From the NCBI GenBank assembly GCA_947473535.1, contig CANJFK010000093.1, positions 1 to 5,679 of the forward strand: a DNA stretch of 5,679 nt, read 5' to 3'. Made by a program: the position numbers and the translations under genes. Below are positions 1 to 5,679 of this stretch, piece by piece. The notes under the pieces are model-generated. The model did not search any database and was not told the origin of the DNA. It was given only the letters and a program-made list of their open reading frames with translations. Within the stretch, counting starts at the first letter, position 1. The number at the start of each line of letters is the position of its first letter. This stretch comes from Legionellaceae bacterium (GTDB lineage: Bacteria; Pseudomonadota; Gammaproteobacteria; Legionellales; Legionellaceae).

Positions 1-79
1 CAGACAGAACGTAATCAGCAATATCACTCATCACGGCGTCATAATCTGGCTTTAAATTATCTTCAACATAGGCACTCAT
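1..79 (-). CDS. prpD: 2-methylcitrate dehydratase PrpD, N-terminal fragment cut by the window edge
   Basis: Only the first 26 codons are visible, starting with ATG at 79-77 and running off the left edge. The translation begins MSAYVEDNLKPDYD and continues with a segment ending DIADYVLS. This resembles the start of enterobacterial PrpD (a short variable lead, then a DxxxxDIVDYV-like stretch). PrpD dehydrates 2-methylcitrate to 2-methylaconitate in the cytoplasmic methylcitrate cycle. The gene starts 3 bases after the prpC stop, with a purine-rich GAGAA upstream inside the end of prpC, so it is very likely co-transcribed and possibly translationally coupled. The identification rests on a short stretch plus operon position. 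The catalytic region is outside the window, so intactness cannot be judged. Confidence 0.85.
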   Translation of the reverse strand, partial: MSAYVEDNLKPDYDAVMSDIADYVLS

Positions 80-82
80 CGT

Positions 83-1201
83 TTATGTTCTCGCATCAAT
101 TGCAATATAAGGTCGTTTATCTGGTCCAACATACTCGGACATTGGCCGAATCAGACGATTATCCGCGCGTTGCTCAATCACGTGCGCCGCCCAACCCGTA
201 ATACGTGAGATGACAAAAATGGGCGTAAAAAGTGACGTTGGAATACCACAGTAATGATAAGCTGATGCACTATAAAAATCGAGATTGGGAAATATATTTT
301 TCTCGCGTCGCATGACGGCTTCAATGCGTTCGGAGATTGTATAGAACGAGAGATCCCCCTTTGCTTGTGCTAATTTTGCCGACCATTCTTTGATTATATC
401 CGATCGAGGATCACAATCTTTGTAAACGCGATGCCCAAAACCCATGACTTTAGCTTTATTTTCTAGCATAACCATTAATTGTTGTTCGGCCTCTTGAGGC
501 GTTTTAAACCGCTCAATTAATTCCATTGCCGCTTCATTCGCACCGCCATGTAACGGGCCACGTAACGTTCCAATCGCACTTGTTATCGTAGAATAAAAAT
601 CAGCTAAGGTTGCTGCCGTTACTCGCGCCGCAAACGTGGATGCATTAAATTCGTGTTCTGCATATAAAATTAACGACACGTTCATCAGATCCCGATGCAA
701 TTTCAGCGGTTCATGTCCATGTAAAAGAGCGAGAAAATGCCCCCCGACTGTATGTTCTGCACTGTCTCCACTAATCTCTTTCCCTTGGTGATGGTAGGCA
801 TACCAATAACACAATATTCCCGGAAATAACGCTAAAAGGCGGTCCGCAATATCATGTTGTTGATCAAAATTAACTTCAGGCTCTAACGTGCCTAACATTG
901 AACAAGCAGTACGCAACACGTCCATGGGGTGTGTATCTTTCGGAATCAGTTTTAAAACTTTTTTTAGCGTATTGGGTATTTTACGTAAGTGCATCAATTT
1001 ATTAACATAAGTTGCCAATTCCGCACTTGTTGGTAGTTGCCCATAAATTAATAAATGAGCCACTTCTTCGAAGGATGCATGCGCTGCCAAATCCTCAATA
1101 GAGTAACCGCGATAATTAAGCCCTTTTCCTGCTTGCCCAACGGTAGCTATGGCTGATTGTCCAGCAACGATGCCGGCTAATCCTGCGTATTTATTGACCA
1201 T
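83..1201 (-). CDS. prpC: 2-methylcitrate synthase (citrate synthase family)
   Basis: This 372-residue cytoplasmic enzyme condenses propionyl-CoA with oxaloacetate to give 2-methylcitrate, the entry step of the methylcitrate cycle. Citrate synthase family landmarks are all present: LNYRGYSIEDLA at about 28-39, FEEVAHLL at 44-51, AEHEFNASTF at 181-190, GPLHGGANE with His218, GFGHRVYK with His257, and FPNLDFYSA with Asp308. His218, His257 and Asp308 match the family's catalytic triad. The end (TGWAAHVIEQ, then NRLIRP and YVGP) is typical of PrpC and short type-II-like citrate synthases. It is slightly shorter than E. coli PrpC (389) because the N-terminus is shorter. The ATG at 1201 has GGAG seven bases upstream inside prpB, and the gene overlaps the end of prpB by 11 bases in another frame. 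Placement between prpB and prpD favours methylcitrate over citrate synthase, although some relatives accept both acyl-CoAs. Confidence 0.95.
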   Translation of the reverse strand: MVNKYAGLAGIVAGQSAIATVGQAGKGLNYRGYSIEDLAAHASFEEVAHLLIYGQLPTSAELATYVNKLMHLRKIPNTLKKVLKLIPKDTHPMDVLRTACSMLGTLEPEVNFDQQHDIADRLLALFPGILCYWYAYHHQGKEISGDSAEHTVGGHFLALLHGHEPLKLHRDLMNVSLILYAEHEFNASTFAARVTAATLADFYSTITSAIGTLRGPLHGGANEAAMELIERFKTPQEAEQQLMVMLENKAKVMGFGHRVYKDCDPRSDIIKEWSAKLAQAKGDLSFYTISERIEAVMRREKNIFPNLDFYSASAYHYCGIPTSLFTPIFVISRITGWAAHVIEQRADNRLIRPMSEYVGPDKRPYIAIDART

Positions 1202-2075
1202 CCTGAGTCTCCATTAATTGATCGAGTTTTTTTTCATACTCACGATACCTTAAGACATGATACAAGTCATCACGTGTTTGCATACCATCCAACATTTTTT
1301 GTTGTGTTCCTTGTAGGATAATCGACTGATACACAGTTAAGGCGGCAAAAGACATCGCTCGAAACGCGCTGAGGGGATATAAAATTAATTTAATCCCGAC
1401 TAGTTTTAATTCATCCCGCGTAAACAGCGGCGTGTTTCCAAATTCAGTAATATTAGCAAGCACAGGTACGTTCAGATGTTGAGTAAACGCACGATATTCA
1501 TCCAACGTGGTCAATGCTTCTGGAAAAATCATATCCGCCCCCAACTCCACACACAATGCGGCTCGATCCAGCGCTGCATTCATCCCTTCCATAGCAAAGG
1601 CATCGGTGCGTGCCATAATAACAAAATCGGCATCGGTTCGTGCATCAACTGCTATTTTAATCCGATCGCCCATCTCCTGAATTGACACGATCGATTTGTT
1701 GGGACGATGCCCACACCGTTTCGCCGCAACCTGATCTTCGATATGAATCGCCGCAACGCCGGCGCGCTCCATCAATCTCACCGTGCGCGCAATATTAAAC
1801 GCATGCCCCCAGCCCGTATCAACATCAACTAATAGAGGTAATGAACAAGCTTGCGTTATTCGCCGAACGTCCTCTAATACCTCAGCAAGACCGGTCATAC
1901 CTAGATCGGGTATACCGTAAGAGGCATTAGCAACGCCCGCACCTGAAAGGTAGATAGCCTGTCCACCGGCCTCTTCAGCTAACATTGCCGAGTAGGCGTT
2001 AATTGCGCCAAGAATTTGTAATGGCGGTTGCTCATTAACCAATGATTTAAATCGTTTTCCCATTGAATTTGACAT
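1191..2075 (-). CDS. prpB: 2-methylisocitrate lyase
   Basis: This is a 294-residue enzyme of the isocitrate lyase/PEP mutase superfamily that cleaves 2-methylisocitrate to pyruvate and succinate, the last step of the methylcitrate cycle. Signature features are YLSGAGVA at 42-49, IPDLG with Asp57, the Mg-binding pair Asp84 and Asp86 in LLVDVDTG, HIEDQ at 111-115, and the catalytic KRCGH loop at 119-123 with Cys121. MARTD at 154-158, FPEA at 184-187 and ANITEFG at 207-213 follow. Length equals the usual 290-300 residues, and key residues appear intact. I chose the ATG at 2075. A TTG at 2078, directly in front of it, would add one residue, and both are in range of the AAGGA at 2086-2090. It is the first gene of the prpBCD run. 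No regulator gene adjoins it; the kinase gene upstream is separated by the palindromic insertion. Confidence 0.95.
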   Translation of the reverse strand: MSNSMGKRFKSLVNEQPPLQILGAINAYSAMLAEEAGGQAIYLSGAGVANASYGIPDLGMTGLAEVLEDVRRITQACSLPLLVDVDTGWGHAFNIARTVRLMERAGVAAIHIEDQVAAKRCGHRPNKSIVSIQEMGDRIKIAVDARTDADFVIMARTDAFAMEGMNAALDRAALCVELGADMIFPEALTTLDEYRAFTQHLNVPVLANITEFGNTPLFTRDELKLVGIKLILYPLSAFRAMSFAALTVYQSIILQGTQQKMLDGMQTRDDLYHVLRYREYEKKLDQLMETQDGQ

Positions 2076-2085
2076 CAATTGTCAG

Positions 2086-2090
2086 TCCTT
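2086..2090 (-). promoter_or_regulatory. Ribosome binding site of prpB
   Basis: AAGGA on the minus strand lies 10 bases before the ATG at 2075 and 7 bases before an in-frame TTG at 2078. The spacing suits the TTG slightly better, but ATG is by far the stronger initiator, so the true start is undecided by a single residue. Confidence 0.6.
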
Positions 2091-2107
2091 GATGTGACGA
2101 ACTAGTT

Positions 2108-2136
2108 ATCCTAGCATGTGCGAGAAAATGCATCCA
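2108..2136 (-). promoter_or_regulatory. Candidate promoter of the prpBCD operon (extended -10)
   Basis: On the minus strand, TGGATG (2136-2131) is followed by a 17-base spacer and TAGGAT (2113-2108), with TGC directly before the -10, giving an extended -10. The -10 matches the sigma-70 consensus at 4 of 6 bases and the -35 at 3 of 6. The predicted transcript would start near 2101 and have a leader of about 25 bases before prpB. It lies between the palindromic insertion and prpB, so the operon could keep its own promoter despite the insertion. The assignment is by eye only. Confidence 0.35.
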
Positions 2137-2191
2137 CTGGTGGGGGTTTTTATTCCGGGCAGGATGGTGTGAAATTTGAATAACCTATGTT

Positions 2192-2200
2192 GGGTTGGAG
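2192..2200. repeat. Target-site duplication, left copy
   Basis: GGGTTGGAG lies immediately left of the palindromic element and recurs exactly at 2335-2343. The bases just outside (T2191 on the left copy, C2334 on the right copy) differ, so the duplication is exactly 9 bases. If the final G2200 is counted as part of the element's perfect terminal repeat, the duplication is 8 bases. The size fits transposases that make 8-9 base staggered cuts. Confidence 0.85.
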
Positions 2201-2334
2201 TAACTTCTCAATAACCCCGGGAAACGTCATCTCGAACGCAGTGAGAGATCTCCTGAAAGTGGCACTGTGCCTGATTCGGAGATCGCTCACTGCGTTCGAG
2301 ATGACGTTTTGTCCTGAGGTTATTGAGAAGTTAC
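2200..2334. mobile_element. MITE-like palindromic insertion, 135 bp, non-autonomous
   Basis: The outer terminal inverted repeats are perfect over 17 bases: GTAACTTCTCAATAACC at 2200-2216 and its complement at 2318-2334. Inside is a second inverted repeat of 32 bases with one mismatch (2222-2253 against 2278-2309), containing CATCTCGAACGCAGTGAG. The two nested palindromes are separated by unequal, unpaired spacers (2217-2221 and 2310-2317). The centre (2254-2277) has a small GGCA/TGCC stem. The element is flanked by a 9-base direct repeat and has no room for a transposase, so it must be mobilised in trans if it is active. In RNA it would fold into a long hairpin in either orientation. I do not recognise the parental insertion sequence from the tips and do not assign a family. 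Confidence 0.85.
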
Positions 2335-4589
2335 GGGTTGGAGTCGATGCTATTCGAACCGGTTAGTGACTCAGTAACAGTCGAAACATCGTCCTTCGAC
2401 TGCTCGATCCATTCAGTATGTTTTCTTTTCAGCACCTTAAATGACTCAGCAGCTTTCTCTTCAAGAATCACACCGTCAGGATTCAATTCTTTACCCTGAT
2501 TAGACCGGTTGCTCGCTAGTGCTTTTCGTACCGCCAAACAATTTACACTACTGTCATTAGAAAATACATGAAGCCTTTCCTCAACCGGCACATTCGTCAG
2601 TGCGGTTTCTATCGCTTCAGCTTTAAGTCGCATCCGCTCTTTGTAAAAAGTAAATCTATTTTGTGAACCAGCATACAATCGATCCATCTCATGCTTTGCG
2701 GCTTGCAGTTCATATGATTCGCAACTTTCCAGCGAGTCCGTTAACTCTTTTTCTATTCGAACTAAATCAACGTAATCTGCGGGATTATTAATTCGGTCTT
2801 TATACTTGGCTATAAAATGTTCCATCCCTGTATCATTATTACCAATGGCTTGTTTGCTAATTTCATCTAATAACGATAGGCAGTTAGAAAAGCTTGTTAA
2901 TTTTTGTTTTAGGTCGTTATCAGTATCTGAGTCACGAACGGGAACACTCCCTAACGGTCGCGGCTCGGTTAGTCCTGCCAAGCGTTTATATTCATCAATT
3001 GTTGTAGCTAACATGACCTGCTGACCATCTATCGTTTGGCCTTTAATTTTTTCAATTAAGGAGGACAAAATAGATTGGTCAATTAATGTGTTTAATTCAT
3101 TTTTCAGCGCTGGAAGGTCATCTTCTGCACACGCTAGAATATCGAGTTGATAACGCTTAATTTCATCTGCTGTTAAAAAGGGTAGCATGTTCTCTTCACA
3201 CTCGTTCACTTCATCCAATAGAGCAAAACAGTTACAAATAGATTCTTGGTGTTCATCAGATAAAGATAAGCGATCGAGACGCTTCATTTGAGCCACGATC
3301 AAATTAAACGTGATTTTGAGTGGCGTATCATTTTTGCCTATACGATCCTCTGGATTCTGCGTCTTTAACATGGCTTTAAGTGCAGAAGATAACCGGGCAT
3401 ATTCCGGTGTTGTGAATAAACCCCAAGAGGGCTGGTAAAGTGTCCGCTCTAGAGCAAACGTGTCAATCCCAATTTCGCCTAGTCTCTGCATTCTTTCTTG
3501 AATAATAACTCTTTCACTAACAATATTGCACTTTAAAACGTTTATATTTTTTCTATTCATATCCGTTGTTGGCATGGATTCAAGTGTTCCACGGTATCTC
3601 GCAACCCATTTTTCGTCATGCTTTAATAGCGATTTAATTTCAGAAAACCTCTCTGGCGATACAACCTCTGCTACATCTTCTTCAGCAGGAAATAGCGCTG
3701 AAAGTTGTTCAAATGCTTGCGGAGTGAACGTTGAAGTAGAAAGTTTTGTGCTACGATAGTATATGTCGATATAATGTACATCCCCTGCCAATAAAGCATA
3801 TGCAGGTACCTGTGGAATTAATGTCTTCAGATCGCCAAAGTTTGCCGACAGTCTAATTAGACTGCGCTCCGACTTGTCAAAGACTTTCTCTGTAAAGCCA
3901 AAATCAATCAATCGAACCCGGCCATTCTTTGCTATAACAAAATTTTCTAATTTCAGATCGTAATGGATGTAGTCATCCGCATGTAATTTATGTACTGCCC
4001 AAGCCATCTTTCTTGCAAGCGTCATTTTTTCATCAAACGATCGCGTACCTTGAACCACGTGTTCATATACACTCTCACCTAAATAGCTAAGCGTGCTGTA
4101 ATATTTATGTCCATCATCAACTTTTTTGTCTTTGTTGGCGCTGTACCAATTGGCGAACCGAGTGTACATTGATTCAGATTTATCCAAAACTCGATCTACT
4201 TTATTTCCATGCAGTAAACCAATCGTCTTAAGAATGTCGGCTTCATTTTTTTGACTCTGTACGTTTGTCCGTTCAATTTTCAATGCGTATCGCCCACCCG
4301 CGGCATCCATCGCATACTTCACTCGACCAGATGCCCCACGACCCAACATACTTCTAGGACCATGAGCAATCGCCAAGATTGTGCCATCGTCTCTTTTCAG
4401 ATACGAATGATGTGGAGGATTATCCGGGTATAATTTAGCCCATTGTTTTCTGGATATTTTAACGGCAGCAGGAAATTTTTTAAAATAAGCTTGGGCTAAT
4501 CTAAATTCACGCCGACGCGCTGCGCCGTCAGCATATGCAAAGCCTAATGTGTAGTTGGGTGAAGGTTTGCTTCGCCAAAACATAGCCAT
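2331..4589 (-). CDS. Large protein with N-terminal eukaryotic-like Ser/Thr kinase domain and helical C-terminal region
   Basis: The 752-residue protein has a kinase domain at about residues 78-280. A glycine loop GRGASGRV lies at 83-90, the ATP-binding lysine is in YALKIE (Lys104), and the likely helix-C glutamate is Glu116. The catalytic loop HYDLKLEN (209-216) has Asp211 and Asn216, and LIDFG has Asp229. Core catalytic residues are all present, so activity is expected. HYD instead of HRD suggests no need for activation-loop phosphorylation. I see no clear APE or DxWxxG motif after DFG, so the C-lobe is divergent. Residues 280-752 are charged and probably helical, with no membrane segment or signal peptide visible, and contain a diverged internal repeat (about 440-540 and 560-641). 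The substrate is unknown. The architecture and the polar, Ser/Thr-rich tail suit a secreted effector of an intracellular bacterium, but that is inference. The ATG at 4589 has AAGG six bases upstream; ATG 4583 is an alternative. The TAA stop is supplied by the inserted element. Confidence 0.85.
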   Translation of the reverse strand: MAMFWRSKPSPNYTLGFAYADGAARRREFRLAQAYFKKFPAAVKISRKQWAKLYPDNPPHHSYLKRDDGTILAIAHGPRSMLGRGASGRVKYAMDAAGGRYALKIERTNVQSQKNEADILKTIGLLHGNKVDRVLDKSESMYTRFANWYSANKDKKVDDGHKYYSTLSYLGESVYEHVVQGTRSFDEKMTLARKMAWAVHKLHADDYIHYDLKLENFVIAKNGRVRLIDFGFTEKVFDKSERSLIRLSANFGDLKTLIPQVPAYALLAGDVHYIDIYYRSTKLSTSTFTPQAFEQLSALFPAEEDVAEVVSPERFSEIKSLLKHDEKWVARYRGTLESMPTTDMNRKNINVLKCNIVSERVIIQERMQRLGEIGIDTFALERTLYQPSWGLFTTPEYARLSSALKAMLKTQNPEDRIGKNDTPLKITFNLIVAQMKRLDRLSLSDEHQESICNCFALLDEVNECEENMLPFLTADEIKRYQLDILACAEDDLPALKNELNTLIDQSILSSLIEKIKGQTIDGQQVMLATTIDEYKRLAGLTEPRPLGSVPVRDSDTDNDLKQKLTSFSNCLSLLDEISKQAIGNNDTGMEHFIAKYKDRINNPADYVDLVRIEKELTDSLESCESYELQAAKHEMDRLYAGSQNRFTFYKERMRLKAEAIETALTNVPVEERLHVFSNDSSVNCLAVRKALASNRSNQGKELNPDGVILEEKAAESFKVLKRKHTEWIEQSKDDVSTVTESLTGSNSIDSNP
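2335..2343. repeat. Target-site duplication, right copy
   Basis: This is the second exact copy of GGGTTGGAG, directly after the right terminal repeat. It lies inside the last codons of the kinase gene and encodes, on the minus strand, part of the terminal D-S-N-P. Confidence 0.85.
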
Positions 4590-4599
4590 GAGCCACCTT

Positions 4600-4620
4600 G
4601 TGTGATTATGTATTACACAC
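4600..4620. promoter_or_regulatory. Short inverted repeat at the kinase gene's transcription start, possible operator
   Basis: Five-base arms GTGTG (4600-4604) and CACAC (4616-4620) flank an 11-base AT-rich spacer. It sits between the predicted -10 box and the ribosome binding site of the kinase gene, a typical place for a repressor site. The arms are short, so chance occurrence is quite possible. Confidence 0.25.
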
Positions 4621-4622
4621 TT

Positions 4623-4651
4623 AGTATAGGCATTGGTTATTTATAATACAA
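4623..4651 (-). promoter_or_regulatory. Candidate sigma-70 promoter of the kinase gene
   Basis: On the minus strand, TTGTAT (4651-4646), a 17-base spacer and TATACT (4628-4623) form a promoter-like pair. The -10 matches the consensus at 5 of 6 bases and the -35 at 3 of 6. The predicted start lies near 4616, about 27 bases before the ATG at 4589. No convincing terminator separates this from the phzF-like gene ending at 4702, so read-through may add to expression. Confidence 0.45.
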
Positions 4652-4701
4652 AGATAAGCCCTTTACGAACGAAGATACTAGTTGGGTTGTTAGTGCAACG
4701 A

Positions 4702-5487
4702 TTAAATAACCAAATAACCTTTGGAATACCACTTACAATAACCTGAAATAAGCACACGATCATTCACCACGTCACAAAACACGTCACCTTTACGAAAAGA
4801 ACCTTGGGTCGCATGCAACGTAGTTTTATTCAGCCGATCAGACCAAAACGGCGCAAGTATACAATGAGCTGAACCCGTGACCGGATCTTCTGAAATATTG
4901 TGCTTTGGATAAAAACAACGTGAATAAAAATCAGCGTCATGACCTTTTGCAGTTAAGATCAAACCACGTCGAGGTAATTTAACGAGCATTTTCAAATCGA
5001 CTTGTGCGTTTAAAACCTGGGTTTCATCTTCAAGTAAAACAAGATAATCCAAATCACTTTCATAGCGCTCAACCATTGGTTTATTCACGATGCCGGTTAA
5101 TAATGCGGGGAACTCCATGGGGTAAAGGCTGACACGAGGAAAATCCATGGTTAATCGAGAGCCCTTTTTTCGGACGACGAGTGGGCCACTCAAGCTTGAG
5201 AACTGCACCTCATCGGAAGGGCATTTATTGAGTTCAAACAATAAAAAACTAGCTGCTAACGTGGCGTGTCCGCATAAATTTATTTCACCTTTCGGTGTAA
5301 ACCAGCGGAGCTGAAATTCATTTTTGTCTTCAAGAACAAACGCTGTTTCTGATAAATTGTTCTCCAGCGCGATGGCTTGCAGAAGCTCATCATTTAACCA
5401 TTCTTTGAGTAAGCAAATTGCCGCAGGGTTGCCATGAAACACTTTGTCAGTAAAGGCATCTATTTGAAAAATTTCAATCCTTTGCAC
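4702..5487 (-). CDS. PhzF-family isomerase-like protein
   Basis: This 261-residue cytoplasmic protein belongs to the PhzF/YddE fold (diaminopimelate epimerase-like, two similar halves). It opens with FQIDAFTDKVFHGNPAAIC at 7-25, the family's hallmark N-terminus. SETAFV at 46-51 carries Glu47 and WFTPKGEINLCGHATLA at 62-78 carries His74. SEDPVTGSAH at 199-208 carries Asp201. These correspond to the Glu, His and Asp that line the PhzF active site. Most family members have unknown substrates; nothing nearby suggests phenazine synthesis, so no specific reaction is assigned. It starts with GTG at 5487, chosen because GGAG lies six bases upstream and the protein begins exactly where family members do. 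It lies 112 bases upstream of the kinase gene on the same strand; a functional link is not evident. Confidence 0.88.
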   Translation of the reverse strand: MQRIEIFQIDAFTDKVFHGNPAAICLLKEWLNDELLQAIALENNLSETAFVLEDKNEFQLRWFTPKGEINLCGHATLAASFLLFELNKCPSDEVQFSSLSGPLVVRKKGSRLTMDFPRVSLYPMEFPALLTGIVNKPMVERYESDLDYLVLLEDETQVLNAQVDLKMLVKLPRRGLILTAKGHDADFYSRCFYPKHNISEDPVTGSAHCILAPFWSDRLNKTTLHATQGSFRKGDVFCDVVNDRVLISGYCKWYSKGYLVI

Positions 5488-5493
5488 AGGATA

Positions 5494-5497
5494 CTCC
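5494..5497 (-). promoter_or_regulatory. Ribosome binding site supporting a GTG start of the PhzF-like gene
   Basis: GGAG on the minus strand is followed by a 6-base spacer and the GTG at 5487. No in-frame ATG begins a protein with the family's conserved N-terminus, so this site decides the start. Confidence 0.7.
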
Positions 5498-5554
5498 GAC
5501 CACGATGAACTGTTGCGCGAAGATTACCTACAGCGTCCGTAAATATCAAGAGCA

Positions 5555-5614
5555 AGTCTTGTCCAATGCAAGATGAGTCTCAAATGATAGTCTGATTCCA
5601 ATACAAATGAGTCT
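5555..5614. repeat. Two imperfect 26-bp direct repeats bounded by AGTCT upstream of the PhzF-like gene
   Basis: Units at 5555-5580 and 5589-5614 both begin with AGTCT, share TCCAAT and end with ATGAGTCT. They align well with one or two single-base gaps and repeat every 34 bases. AGTCT therefore occurs at 5555, 5576, 5589 and 5610, with a 21-base step inside each unit. They lie about 70-130 bases upstream of the GTG start, where regulator sites would be expected. No gene can be supported in 5488-5679 otherwise. Confidence 0.45.
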
Positions 5615-5679
5615 GAAATAATCGTTAAAAAAGGAATATAGAGGCAAAGTTGTTCATGATAGAGAGATGAACATACGAA

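Noticed and set aside
1476..1685. Plus-strand open frame of 69 codons
   Set aside because: It lies entirely within prpB on the other strand, has no ribosome binding site worth noting and resembles nothing known.
2133..2154. Plus-strand CCACTGGTGG followed by a T-rich run, resembling a terminator
   Set aside because: The stem is only four pairs with a two-base loop, and no plus-strand gene leads into it.
2222..2309. Palindrome considered as a CRISPR repeat pair, tRNA or structured ncRNA gene
   Set aside because: The two arms are inverted, not direct; there is no cloverleaf, and the terminal repeats with target duplication explain it better as a mobile element.
2806..3759. Plus-strand open frames at 2806-3024 and 3526-3759
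   Set aside because: Both are antisense shadows of the kinase gene, whose frame and motifs are clear.
3750..4358. Kinase domain considered as a degenerate pseudokinase
   Set aside because: The ATP-binding lysine, catalytic aspartate, asparagine and DFG aspartate are all present in one uninterrupted frame.
4251..4433. Plus-strand open frame of 60 codons
   Set aside because: It is antisense to the conserved glycine-loop region of the kinase gene; no independent support.
5667..5679. Plus-strand ATG near the right edge as the start of a divergent gene
   Set aside because: Only four codons are visible and the purine run AGAGAG is too close to the ATG to serve as a good ribosome binding site; it cannot be supported.

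Overview
The window looks like a piece of a moderately AT-leaning gammaproteobacterial chromosome. All four complete genes, plus one gene cut by the window edge, lie on the minus strand. PrpB and PrpC resemble the enterobacterial enzymes along their whole length as I recall those sequences. A 752-residue eukaryotic-like kinase with a long helical tail is a protein style common in intracellular gammaproteobacteria such as the Legionella/Coxiella relatives. That placement is inference only; no rRNA or other marker is present.

In the direction of transcription (high to low coordinates) the layout is as follows. 5488-5679 is an upstream region with two imperfect direct repeats built on AGTCT. 4702-5487 is a PhzF-family isomerase-like enzyme. 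4590-4701 is a short intergenic region with a plausible promoter and a small inverted repeat. 2331-4589 is a large protein with an N-terminal Ser/Thr-type kinase domain. 2200-2334 is a 135-bp palindromic MITE-like insertion flanked by a 9-bp direct repeat. 2079-2199 is the prp leader. Then come prpB (2075-1191), prpC (1201-83) and the first 26 codons of prpD (79-1), cut by the window edge.

The prpBCD genes form a tight operon: prpB and prpC overlap by 11 bases and prpC and prpD are 3 bases apart. Together they encode the core of the 2-methylcitrate cycle, which turns propionyl-CoA plus oxaloacetate into pyruvate plus succinate. No prpR regulator and no prpE lie next to prpB here; the upstream neighbour is the kinase gene.

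The most notable observation is the insertion at 2200-2334. It has 17-bp perfect terminal inverted repeats, a second near-perfect 32-bp inner inverted repeat, and a GGGTTGGAG duplication on both sides. It landed in the last codons of the kinase gene, and its tip supplies the present TAA stop. Removing the element and one copy of the duplication in silico restores a reading frame that ends at a TAG one residue later, so the insertion swapped the stop codon almost without changing the protein. The element also puts a strong potential hairpin between the kinase gene and the prp operon.
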